A program made the position numbers and the translations under genes. This document shows, one piece after another, positions 26,604 to 34,373 of a stretch of DNA of 64,000 bases; position 1 is the stretch's first letter, and every line of letters begins with the position of its first letter. The stretch is from positions 1 to 64,000 of the forward strand of contig NZ_NKTY01000010.1 in the NCBI RefSeq assembly GCF_003207825.1, read 5' to 3'. The stretch comes from Komagataeibacter saccharivorans (GTDB taxonomy: Bacteria > Pseudomonadota > Alphaproteobacteria > Acetobacterales > Acetobacteraceae). The notes under the pieces were generated by a model. The model made no database searches and was not told the origin of the DNA. It saw only the letters and a program-made list of their open reading frames with translations.

Positions 26604-27626
26604 CTATGCCCCGTCGCCCATCCACTGCACATCGGCAATACGGGGCGTGCCGGCAGCCAGCATCACCAGCCGGTCAAAGCCCAGCGCGATGCCTGCGCAC
26701 GGCGGCAGGCTGTCCAGCGCCGCAAGGAAGGCTTCGTCCAGCTTCCAGTCCAGTCCCGCAACGTCGGGATACAGTCCGGCCCGCCGTGCGCGGTCTTGTG
26801 CAAAACGCTGGCGCTGTTCGGTGCTGTCGGTCAGTTCCTCGAACGCATTGGCAAGCTCGATTCCGCCTGCATAAAGCTCGAAACGCAGCGCCACGCGCGG
26901 GTCTGCCGGGTTCCGGCGGGCAAGGGCGGCCTGACTTGCGGGCCAGTGCGTCAGGAATGTGGGCCGCGTACGACCGATATGCGGTTCGACGCAGGCCATC
27001 ATCAGGCGGAAGAACAGGTCCTCCCACGTCTCGTCCTTACGTAATGCGCAGCCCGCGGCTGCGGCCAGAGCCGCGGCATCCCCTTCGGTTGCCAGAATAT
27101 CCACGCCCGCATGACGCAGGAATGCTTCCGCCACGCTCAGCCGTTCAAACGGGGCTGCGATAGCGATGGTATCCGTCCCCACCCCGACACTGGGGGGCAG
27201 GACCGCACGCAGCAGGGTTTCCGTCTCGTCCATCAGCGTCGCAAGCGTCGCGCCGGGCCGGTACCATTCCAGCATGGTGAATTCATGCGCATGCAGCCTG
27301 CTGCCTTCCGCGTTCCGCCACACGCGCGCAAGCTGGTACACGGGCAGGCCCGTTGCCGCGACGATGCGCTTCATGGCGAATTCGGGGCTGGTATGGAGCC
27401 AGAGCGGCTCAACCGTGCCGTCCACCCGCTCGCGTTCCGTGCGGAACACCTTCAGATGTACTTCCTCACCCGGAGTCGGAACCGCGTAGGGCGTTTCCAC
27501 TTCCATGTAGCCACGGGCATCGAAAAACGCCCGCACGCCACGCAGCACAAGGTTGCGCCGCACAAGGAAGGGCAGCCGGTCGGCAATGCGGGCCGGATCG
27601 GGACGGGAACGGACAGAATCGGGCAT
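26604..27626 (-). CDS. epmA: EF-P--(R)-beta-lysine ligase
   Basis: A 340-aa lysyl-tRNA synthetase paralogue without the anticodon-binding domain, which attaches (R)-beta-lysine to elongation factor P. Class II synthetase motif 2 is RVWRNAEGSRLHAHEFTMLEW and motif 3 is GIALGFDRLVML, with ELANAFEELTD before it as in EpmA/GenX. GGAGA about 9 bases before the ATG at 27626 decides the start; the frame extension to 27977 overlaps epmB. It is divergent from epmB with 51 bases between, so both may share one regulatory region. Confidence 0.93.
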   Translation of the reverse strand: MPDSVRSRPDPARIADRLPFLVRRNLVLRGVRAFFDARGYMEVETPYAVPTPGEEVHLKVFRTERERVDGTVEPLWLHTSPEFAMKRIVAATGLPVYQLARVWRNAEGSRLHAHEFTMLEWYRPGATLATLMDETETLLRAVLPPSVGVGTDTIAIAAPFERLSVAEAFLRHAGVDILATEGDAAALAAAAGCALRKDETWEDLFFRLMMACVEPHIGRTRPTFLTHWPASQAALARRNPADPRVALRFELYAGGIELANAFEELTDSTEQRQRFAQDRARRAGLYPDVAGLDWKLDEAFLAALDSLPPCAGIALGFDRLVMLAAGTPRIADVQWMGDGA

Positions 27627-27677
27627 GGGACGGGATCTCCGGTTGCAGCGAATACGGCGGCGCAGTACAGCCCCGGC

Positions 27678-28757
27678 ATGACATCCACGGTCAACCCTTC
27701 CACACCCCGGCGCACGGACGCCCGCCGCACGCTGCGCAGCGTGGCGGACCTGCTTGATGCGGGTCTGGTCACGCCAGAACAGGCACCGGAACTGGAACAG
27801 GTGGCCCGGCAGTATGCCACCGCCATTCCCCCCGCTTTTGCCGCCCTGATCGAGACGCCCGACGACCCGATCGCGCGGCAGGTCATCCCCGATGCCGCCG
27901 AATGCCATACCGAAGCGGTGGAAGACCCGGACCCCATCGGTGATGACGCCCTTTCCCCCGTACCGGGCATCGTGCATCGCTATGCCGACCGCGCGCTGCT
28001 CAAACCGCTGCTGGTCTGCCCGCTATACTGCCGCTTCTGCTTCCGCCGCGAACATGTCGGCCCCGGCGGCGGGGTACTGGATGATGCGGCGCTGGCCCGC
28101 GCGCTGGACTGGCTGCGCACGCATACGGACATTCATGAAGTCGTGATGACGGGGGGTGATCCCCTCATGCTCTCGCCACGCCGCATGCGCGCCATCATCG
28201 CGGCCCTGGAAACGATGGATCATATCCACACCATCCGCATCCATACCCGCGTGCCGGTGGCGGACCCCGCGCGTCTGGACGACGCCATGGCCGATGCGCT
28301 GGACACCACGCGCTCCATGTGGGTGGTGGCGCATATCAATCACGCCCGGGAACTGACACCGCAGGCGCGCGCGGCCATCCGCCGGGTGCAGGCCCGCGCC
28401 ATTCCCGTTCTGGGCCAGTCGGTCCTGCTGCGCGGGGTCAATGACACGCCCGATGCGCTGGAAGCCCTGCTGCGCGCGCAGGTCTCGGCCCGCATCCGCC
28501 CGTATTACCTGCACCAGCTTGACCCCGCACCTGGCACCGCGCGTTTCCATGTACCCATCCGCGAGGGGCAGCGCCTGCTGGCTTCCCTGCGTGGGCGGGT
28601 CACGGGTATTGCATGGCCAACCTATGTGATCGATATTCCGGGTGGGTACGGCAAGGTACCCATAGCGCCCGACTACCTGCATACCGGGGCGGATGGCTAC
28701 CTGCGGGTCACGGCACCCGATGGCGCAATCCACCGGCTTGCACGGGAACGGGGCTGA
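27678..28757 (+). CDS. epmB: EF-P beta-lysylation protein (lysine 2,3-aminomutase type radical SAM)
   Basis: A 359-aa radical S-adenosylmethionine enzyme converting L-alpha-lysine to (R)-beta-lysine, the substrate of EpmA. The cluster cysteines are Cys114, Cys118 and Cys121 in CPLYCRFCFRRE; the motif VVMTGGDPLMLSPRR and the PLP-lysine segment GGYGKVPIAPDY near the C-terminus match the KamA family. Catabolic KamA is longer; together with epmA and efp on either side, the EpmB role is the best reading. The first ATG giving the family N-terminus is at 27678. Confidence 0.92.
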   Translation: MTSTVNPSTPRRTDARRTLRSVADLLDAGLVTPEQAPELEQVARQYATAIPPAFAALIETPDDPIARQVIPDAAECHTEAVEDPDPIGDDALSPVPGIVHRYADRALLKPLLVCPLYCRFCFRREHVGPGGGVLDDAALARALDWLRTHTDIHEVVMTGGDPLMLSPRRMRAIIAALETMDHIHTIRIHTRVPVADPARLDDAMADALDTTRSMWVVAHINHARELTPQARAAIRRVQARAIPVLGQSVLLRGVNDTPDALEALLRAQVSARIRPYYLHQLDPAPGTARFHVPIREGQRLLASLRGRVTGIAWPTYVIDIPGGYGKVPIAPDYLHTGADGYLRVTAPDGAIHRLARERG

Positions 28758-28843
28758 AAAGACAGCGCGCAACCTTGCCCTTCCGCGCCGGGGACGCTAG
28801 AAGCCGAACCGCCATACTTCCCACAACCATTACAGGGACCACC

Positions 28844-29410
28844 ATGAAGCAGCAGGCAAACCTGATCCGCGCCGGACAGGTTATTGAGCACGACGGCCGT
28901 CGCTGGACGGTCCTGAAGCAGCAGATCATCACCCCGGGCAAGGGCGGCGCGTTCATCCAGGTGGAAATGCGCGACCTCAAGACCGGTAACAAGACCAACG
29001 AACGCTGGCGCACCGCCGACACCGTTGAACGCCTGATGACCGAGGAGAAGGAATACACCTACTCCTACATGGACGGCGACAACATCGTGCTGATGGACCC
29101 CGAGACGTTCGAACAGCTTCTGCTGCCGCTGGAACTGCTGGGCGATCAGGCTCCGTTCCTGCAGGACAACATGACGCTGGTCCTGAACCTTGTCGAAGGC
29201 GACCCGGTCGGTGTTGTCCTGCCCGCGCAGGTCACGCTTGAGGTGGTCGAGGCCGATCCCGTGGTCAAGGGCCAGACGGCAAGCTCGTCCTACAAGCCCG
29301 CGCGCCTGTCCAATGGCGTCAAGACCATGGTGCCCCCCTTCATCGAAGCGGGTGAGCGCATCGTGGTCCGCACCGAGGACAGCACCTACGTCGAGCGCGC
29401 CAAGTCCTGA
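28844..29410 (+). CDS. efp: Elongation factor P
   Basis: Relieves ribosome stalling at polyproline stretches; 188 aa in three beta-barrel domains. The modified lysine is Lys33 in TPGKGGAF, matching a protein beta-lysylated by EpmA/EpmB. Further signatures are KVEMRDLKTGN-like QVEMRDLKTGNK, TYSYMDGD, and the C-terminal VPPFIEAGERIVVRT. AGGGA precedes the ATG at 28844. It lies 86 bases after epmB, so substrate and modifying enzymes are grouped. No epmC (hydroxylase) is adjacent. Confidence 0.97.
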   Translation: MKQQANLIRAGQVIEHDGRRWTVLKQQIITPGKGGAFIQVEMRDLKTGNKTNERWRTADTVERLMTEEKEYTYSYMDGDNIVLMDPETFEQLLLPLELLGDQAPFLQDNMTLVLNLVEGDPVGVVLPAQVTLEVVEADPVVKGQTASSSYKPARLSNGVKTMVPPFIEAGERIVVRTEDSTYVERAKS

Positions 29411-29503
29411 CCACCCACCGGCCGGTGCGGGTCGTCCCGCGCCAGCCACTTTTCCAGACCCCTACCTTCATCCCACCGCACGAACCAGACAGGACCGATC
29501 ACC

Positions 29504-30331
29504 GTGGCAATGCGACTCTCTCCCCATATGACGGTGATGCAGAACGCTGCCCAGAAGGCTGCACGCCGTCTTCTGCGTGACTTCAACGAAGTCGAGCAGC
29601 TTCAGGTCAGCATCAAGGGCCCTGGCGATTTCGTGTCGCAGGCCGACCTGCGGGCCGAAACCACCATTCACGAGGAACTGGCCCGCGCGCGCCCCGGCTA
29701 TGCCTTCCTGATGGAAGAAAGCGGTGCGTCGGGAAGCGAAGGCTGGACGTGGCGCTGGGTTGTCGATCCGCTGGACGGCACGACCAACTTCCTGCACGGG
29801 CTGCCGCACTGGGCCATTTCCATCGGCCTGCAGCGCCGCCTGCCCGATGGCACGATCGAGATCGTGGCCGGTCTGGTCTACAACCCCGCCGCCAACGAGA
29901 TGTTCTGGGCCGAAAAGGGCGTGGGCGCCTTCCTCAACGATCGTCGCCTGCGCGTCTCCGCCCGTCGTTCAATGCAGGAATCGCTGTTCGCCACCGGCAT
30001 CCCGTTTGCGAAGGTTTCAGCACGCAACCGCCTGTCCTTTGCCCGCACGCTGGGCGCGCTCATGCCACAGGTGGCCGGCATCCGCCGATTCGGCGCAGCA
30101 GCACTCGACCTCGCATGGGTCGCGGCAGGCCGGTATGACGGTTACTGGGAACTGGGCATCAAGCCGTGGGACTGCGCCGCCGGTATCCTGCTGGTGCGTG
30201 AGGCCGGTGGTTACGCCACCAATCCCGCGGGCGAAGACCTGAACGACCTGCCCGCGTCGATCGATGCGGTGGTGGGCAACCCGCACCTGCACGCCCAGTT
30301 GCGCGAACTGGTCGCCAGCAGCATCGACTGA
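29504..30331 (+). CDS. suhB: Inositol monophosphatase family protein (SuhB-like)
   Basis: A 275-aa magnesium-dependent phosphatase of the IMPase/SuhB family. The metal sites are EESG (Glu near residue 72), WVVDPLDGTTNFLHG (about 86-99), and GIKPWDCAAGILLVREAGG near the C-terminus. SuhB also acts in rRNA transcription antitermination in E. coli; whether that holds here is unknown. The start is GTG at 29504, with ATG two codons later also possible. It follows efp by 93 bases. Confidence 0.9.
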   Translation: MAMRLSPHMTVMQNAAQKAARRLLRDFNEVEQLQVSIKGPGDFVSQADLRAETTIHEELARARPGYAFLMEESGASGSEGWTWRWVVDPLDGTTNFLHGLPHWAISIGLQRRLPDGTIEIVAGLVYNPAANEMFWAEKGVGAFLNDRRLRVSARRSMQESLFATGIPFAKVSARNRLSFARTLGALMPQVAGIRRFGAAALDLAWVAAGRYDGYWELGIKPWDCAAGILLVREAGGYATNPAGEDLNDLPASIDAVVGNPHLHAQLRELVASSID

Positions 30332-30400
30332 GGCCAATGCTGCAACCGGCCTGTTTTGCCGATTGCAGCATCCCCCGTCCCCCGGTAGCCTGCCGGGGCA

Positions 30401-31162
30401 ATGCAGCATCTATCCCTTCCCTTCTTCCGACGTTCCCTGCATGGGCTGGCCCTGCTTGGTGTCGCCACATGCGGGCTGTGCGGTCTGGCCACGCCCACGC
30501 ATGCGCAGGTTACGACCAGCAGGAGCGCGCTTGATGCCCTTGGCGCGCCCCAGCATCCCGCAGCCACCCCGCATGAGGGTGGCACAACCGCGACCGCAAC
30601 GGGTCCGGGCGGGGATGTACCGGGCAGCCATGCCCCCGCAAGCGCCATAGCCTCCCCTGCCGCCCTTGCATCGCTGCCACCAATCGCCACGAAGCCGCCT
30701 GACAATCCCGTGCTCCGGCCGCCGGAACTGCATGTCCCGCAGCATCCCTTCCCGCCCCCGCCGGAGGTCAAGGCCAATCCTGATGCCCGTGGACGCGCGG
30801 AACGGATTCCCGGCGGCACGCGCCTGCACTTCACCAGCCAGTCGGCGGACATGAATTCCCGCATGATTACGGCCCTGCAAACATTTGCCACAGTCATGGC
30901 GAAACTGCCCGATCAGCATGTGATCGTGGCCGCGTATGGCGAGGGACGGCAGGATGATCCGTCCACGCCCCGCCGTGTTGCGCTGTCGCGCGGGCTGGCG
31001 GCGCGTTCGGTGCTGATCCATGCGGGCGTGGCCCCCACGCGCATCTATGTCCGCGCCATCGGCCTCCCCGATGAAAACGCGCATGGTGCGGGCGCGGATT
31101 GTATTGACGTCACCCGTTCCGGTGTGGTGGCCTCGGACACTACAGGTTCATCTGCGCATTAA
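30401..31162 (+). CDS. OmpA-family periplasmic protein
   Basis: A 253-aa secreted protein: a signal peptide (hydrophobic 15-30, cleavage near THAQ at 33-36), a long Pro/Ala-rich linker (about 40-125), and a C-terminal OmpA-like peptidoglycan-binding domain in which MNSRMITALQTFATVMAKLP and the STPRRVALSRGLAARSVLI helix replace the usual NxxLSxxRA region. The typical arginine/aspartate peptidoglycan contacts are only partly conserved. It starts the three-gene module with a MotA-like and a MotB-like protein, 12 bases upstream of the former. Confidence 0.75.
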   Translation: MQHLSLPFFRRSLHGLALLGVATCGLCGLATPTHAQVTTSRSALDALGAPQHPAATPHEGGTTATATGPGGDVPGSHAPASAIASPAALASLPPIATKPPDNPVLRPPELHVPQHPFPPPPEVKANPDARGRAERIPGGTRLHFTSQSADMNSRMITALQTFATVMAKLPDQHVIVAAYGEGRQDDPSTPRRVALSRGLAARSVLIHAGVAPTRIYVRAIGLPDENAHGAGADCIDVTRSGVVASDTTGSSAH

Positions 31163-31174
31163 GGAAATCACTGC

Positions 31175-32221
31175 GTGACACGTCCGACGACCTATCTTGT
31201 ACGGGTTCTGCTGTTTCTTCTGGCGGTCGGGGGTGTCACAGCCCTGCTTTCCTCCACACTTTATCAGGCATTCTGCAACAATCCCTATCTCGACGGGCTG
31301 ATCGTCGGCATCCTCCTGCTGGGGATCGGGTGGAACATCACCATGATCCTGCGCCTGGTGCCCGAGGTCCGGTGGGTCAACATCCTGCGCCATCCACGTG
31401 ACGGACTGACGACACCGCCGCCACCGCGCCTGCTGGCCCCGATGGCGTCCATGCTGGCAACGCACGAGAAGGGCCGCAGGCTGACCCTGTCCGCCCCGGT
31501 CATGCAGTCCCTGCTGGACAGCCTGTCCGCCCGCCTGGACGAAGGACGCGAACTGTCGCGTTACCTGACGGGGCTGCTGATCTTCCTTGGCCTGCTGGGC
31601 ACGTTCTACGGCCTGCTGCTGACCGTGGGGTCCATTGCGGATGTGATCGGCAACATGAGCGTGGGCAGCGGCGACATGAACGTCATGTTCGACCAGCTCA
31701 AATCCGGGCTGGCCGGACCGCTGCATGGCATGGGCACGGCGTTTTCGGGGTCCATGTTCGGGCTGGCGGGCGCGCTGGTTCTGGGCTTTCTGGACCTGAC
31801 GGCAGGACAGGCGCAGACCCGGTTTTTCAACGAACTGGAAGAATGGCTGGCCAGCATCACGCGCCTGTCTGCCGGCGGGCTGCAGGTTGGCGGCAGTGAC
31901 GCGACGGTTCCCGCCTATGTGCAGGCACTGCTTGAGCACACGGCCGAGAACATGGACAAGCTTCAGGTCCTGCTTTCACGCAGCGAGGAGACACGCGCGC
32001 AGGAACACCGCCTGCTGACCGCGCTGAACGACCGGCTGGTGCAGATGACCGACAGGAGTGGTGAAGACCACCTGCAGGGCATCGAATCCCTTCTGGCGCG
32101 GCTGGTACAGGAATCGGCGGCGGGACGGGAGCAGATGGTGACAGACATCCGCAATGACCTGCGCCTGCTCGCGCGCACCATTGCTGCCAGCGCCCCCGGA
32201 AAGAACCCTTCCGCCTCCTGA
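31175..32221 (+). CDS. MotA/TolQ/ExbB-type proton channel protein
   Basis: A 348-aa inner-membrane protein. Predicted segments are TM1 (about 7-28), TM2 (40-60), TM3 (131-151, LTGLLIFLGLLGTFYGLLLTV) and TM4 (187-207, GTAFSGSMFGLAGALVLGFL). The TM3-TM4 pair with a G-T-F-Y-G-L motif is the MotA/TolQ/ExbB core that lines the ion path. A cytosolic domain lies at 61-130 and the C-terminal 130 residues are a coiled coil. The start is GTG at 31175 with AAGGAA upstream. It is linked to the MotB-like gene, 21 bases downstream. Confidence 0.82.
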   Translation: MTRPTTYLVRVLLFLLAVGGVTALLSSTLYQAFCNNPYLDGLIVGILLLGIGWNITMILRLVPEVRWVNILRHPRDGLTTPPPPRLLAPMASMLATHEKGRRLTLSAPVMQSLLDSLSARLDEGRELSRYLTGLLIFLGLLGTFYGLLLTVGSIADVIGNMSVGSGDMNVMFDQLKSGLAGPLHGMGTAFSGSMFGLAGALVLGFLDLTAGQAQTRFFNELEEWLASITRLSAGGLQVGGSDATVPAYVQALLEHTAENMDKLQVLLSRSEETRAQEHRLLTALNDRLVQMTDRSGEDHLQGIESLLARLVQESAAGREQMVTDIRNDLRLLARTIAASAPGKNPSAS

Positions 32222-32242
32222 CCGCATATTAAGGTTCATCCC

Positions 32243-33205
32243 ATGGCGCGCCGCTCCCGTCGCTCGATCCGTTCCGAACTCAACGCCTGGCCCGGCTATG
32301 TCGATGCGCTGTCAACGCTGCTGATGGTCATCATCTTCGTGCTGCTTGTTTTCGTGCTGGGGCAGGCTTTCCTGTCGGTAGCACTGAACAAGCGCCAGCA
32401 GGCGCTGACCCAGCTTGAACATGAAGTTGCCAAACTGGGGCAGATGCTCTCGCTTGAGCGCAGTCATACCAGCGCGCTCCAGCATGAGGTCGCAGGTCTG
32501 CAGAAAACCCATGAGGCGGACGCCGCGACCGCAACATCCCTGACCGCGCAGCTTAACCAGCAGACCAGCGAGCGCGACAACGCGCAGGCCCGCGCCACCG
32601 CGCTGGATGAGCAGGTCGCCCAGCTACGCCAGCAGCTCAGCGCGCTTTCCACCGCGCTGGATGTGACGGAAAACGACGTGCGGGAGCGCGACAGGAAGAT
32701 TGACGCGCTTGGCATGCAGCTCAATGTCGCGCTGGCGGAAAAGGTGGAACAGCTACAGCATTACCGTTCCGAATTCTTCGGGCGGCTGCGCGACGTATTG
32801 CAGGGCCACAAGGGCGTGCAGATCGTAGGCGACCGCTTTGTGTTCCAAAGCGAGGTGCTGTTCCCCCCCGGCGGGGCCGAGCTGTCACCCGAAGGGGTGA
32901 AGGAGATCAGGATTCTGGCGCAGACCCTGCGGCAGATCGCGCAGCAGATTCCGTCTGACGTACCATGGATACTGCGCGTGGACGGCCATGCCGACCGTCA
33001 GCCGATCCACACCGCCTTCCCCAGCAACTGGGAACTGTCATCCGCCCGCGCCATCACGGTGGTCAAGCTGCTGATTGCGGAAGGGATCGATCCGCACCAT
33101 CTGGCCGCAACCGGCTTTTCGGATTACCAGCCGCTGGACCACGGCACGACACAGGAAGCCTTTGCCCATAACCGGCGCATCGAATTCCGCCTGACGGATC
33201 GCTAG
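32243..33205 (+). CDS. MotB-like protein with OmpA peptidoglycan-binding domain
   Basis: A 320-aa partner for the MotA-like channel. A single membrane segment (about 22-45) directly follows PGYVDALSTLLMV, whose Asp21 is in the position of the proton-carrying aspartate of MotB. A coiled coil at about 48-175 forms a stalk, and the C-terminal OmpA domain contains VDGHADRQPI, NWELSSARAITVVKLLI and NRRIEFRLTD, all standard peptidoglycan-binding signatures. No flagellar genes are nearby, so a role in envelope mechanics or a rotary motor of non-flagellar type is likely. Confidence 0.85.
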   Translation: MARRSRRSIRSELNAWPGYVDALSTLLMVIIFVLLVFVLGQAFLSVALNKRQQALTQLEHEVAKLGQMLSLERSHTSALQHEVAGLQKTHEADAATATSLTAQLNQQTSERDNAQARATALDEQVAQLRQQLSALSTALDVTENDVRERDRKIDALGMQLNVALAEKVEQLQHYRSEFFGRLRDVLQGHKGVQIVGDRFVFQSEVLFPPGGAELSPEGVKEIRILAQTLRQIAQQIPSDVPWILRVDGHADRQPIHTAFPSNWELSSARAITVVKLLIAEGIDPHHLAATGFSDYQPLDHGTTQEAFAHNRRIEFRLTDR

Positions 33206-33340
33206 GGGCGATCATACAGCCGTCTTTCGGTCCAGAACTGATCGCCAGTCGGTTTCTTTTGGGGCGTGGGATAGATGCCGGACCGGATGTACGGTTCGGG
33301 TCCTGCGCTCTTCCAATGGATGTAATCCGCAGTACCCATT

Positions 33341-33410
33341 GGTGAATCTTTTTTCAAAAAGCTTCAGGCAACACCGCCTTTTTGAAAAAGGCGCGCCCAA
33401 AAACTTCTTC
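33341..33410 (-). repeat. Interspersed palindromic element, copy A
   Basis: About 70 bases made of two adjacent hairpins: an imperfect one around CTTTTTTCAAAAAG (33348-33361) and a perfect 9-bp stem CGCCTTTTT / AAAAAGGCG (33375-33393). Outer flanks GGTGAA and AAAAACTT match those of copy B at 53664-53740 in the opposite orientation. Intergenic, between the MotB-like gene and the TPR gene. It may serve as a convergent terminator. Confidence 0.7.
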
Positions 33411-33448
33411 TATTTTTTATCGACGGATTGTTTGAAGGCCGCTTTTAC

Positions 33449-34147
33449 TCAGGTCGGCTGGCCAAAGGCCTTAAGCCGCAGGCGTTCGGTTTCATGGGCG
33501 GCATCGGGCGTTGTGGGATCAAGTTCCACCACATGCTGCCATGCCTTCCACGCCGCCAGCCAGTCGCCGCGCTGCTGCTCGGCATTCACAAGAATCTTCC
33601 ACGCCATGATATCGCGCCCGTCATGATGCAGCGCCACGCCCAGATCCGCCACGGCACCATCAGGATTGGCCGCCGCCAGACGCGCCTGCGCACGGTTGCG
33701 CCACAGCACTTCCACATCGGGCTGAAGCAGCAGGGCATCATCCATGTCCTGCGTCGCATCCAGCGGGCGCTGGGCGTTCAGGTCATCCTGCGCGCGACGC
33801 AGCAGCAGGGTGGTGGTGGGGGCCAGATCCTTTATGCGCAACTGCTCGATCCGCCCCAGCAGATCACGTGCGGCCTGCACGCTGGCCGCATGCGCCAGTT
33901 CCGTTTCCAGCCCGTCAATTCCCGTACCGGCCTGCTGCCGGCTACTGGCATAACCGCGGGCCGGTGGCCCTGCATGCTGGCCCAGATCATGGGGCGGGGT
34001 CACATCGGAGGCCTGCGCGGGTAACAGACCGGCGGCAACAAGCAGGGGTACGCACGAAAAGCCACGCAAACAGGCTTTTAAAAACCTGTCTACGCAGCTT
34101 TGCGGCTGTCTGAAGAAAATGCTGACGGACAAAACGCCGTCCGGCAC
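33449..34147 (-). CDS. Secreted tetratricopeptide-repeat protein
   Basis: About 232 aa with TPR-like helical repeats: AARDLLGRIEQLRI, LLLRRAQDDLNAQRPLDAT, VLWRNRAQARLAAANPDGA and MAWKILVNAEQQRGDWLAA, with the typical A/W/G/Y spacing. A hydrophobic export segment (CVPLLVAAGLLPAQA) precedes them, so the protein is likely periplasmic. The start is unclear: GTG at 34147 lies only 2 bases past the rpmJ stop with AGGG upstream, while TTGs at 34132 and 34069 would give shorter signal peptides. Tight spacing points to cotranscription with rpmJ. Confidence 0.6.
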   Translation of the reverse strand: MPDGVLSVSIFFRQPQSCVDRFLKACLRGFSCVPLLVAAGLLPAQASDVTPPHDLGQHAGPPARGYASSRQQAGTGIDGLETELAHAASVQAARDLLGRIEQLRIKDLAPTTTLLLRRAQDDLNAQRPLDATQDMDDALLLQPDVEVLWRNRAQARLAAANPDGAVADLGVALHHDGRDIMAWKILVNAEQQRGDWLAAWKAWQHVVELDPTTPDAAHETERLRLKAFGQPT

Positions 34148-34149
34148 AA

Positions 34150-34275
34150 TCAGCCCTGACGGGCCTTCATGCGCGGGTTCTTCTTGTTGATGACATAGAC
34201 CTTGCCACGGCGACGGACCACGCGGCAGTCCTTGTCGCGAACCTTTGCCGATTTCAGGCTGTTTCTGATTTTCAT
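34150..34275 (-). CDS. rpmJ: 50S ribosomal protein L36
   Basis: A 41-aa ribosomal protein beginning [11 protein letters not shown] and ending [10 protein letters not shown]. One cysteine (Cys19 in RDKDCRVV) remains, but the full zinc-ribbon cysteine set is absent, placing it in the C-minus L36 type that works without zinc. GAGGG is properly spaced before the ATG at 34275; the longer frame to 34341 is not needed. The next gene begins 2 bases after its stop. Confidence 0.95.
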   Translation of the reverse strand: MKIRNSLKSAKVRDKDCRVVRRRGKVYVINKKNPRMKARQG

Positions 34276-34373
34276 GATCCGACCCTCGACTAGCGGCGGA
34301 ATACCGCCAAAGAGGCGCCCGAATACCCCTGCCTGCGCCAAGAGTCAACTCCATGGCCGGATTCTGGTGGTTT

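Noticed and set aside
30401-33205. Zorya-type defence system (ZorA/ZorB-like MotA-MotB pair)
   Set aside because: No ZorC, ZorD or ZorE-like gene lies nearby; the neighbours are suhB, a repeat and rpmJ, and the first gene is a secreted OmpA-type protein. Envelope function is more likely.
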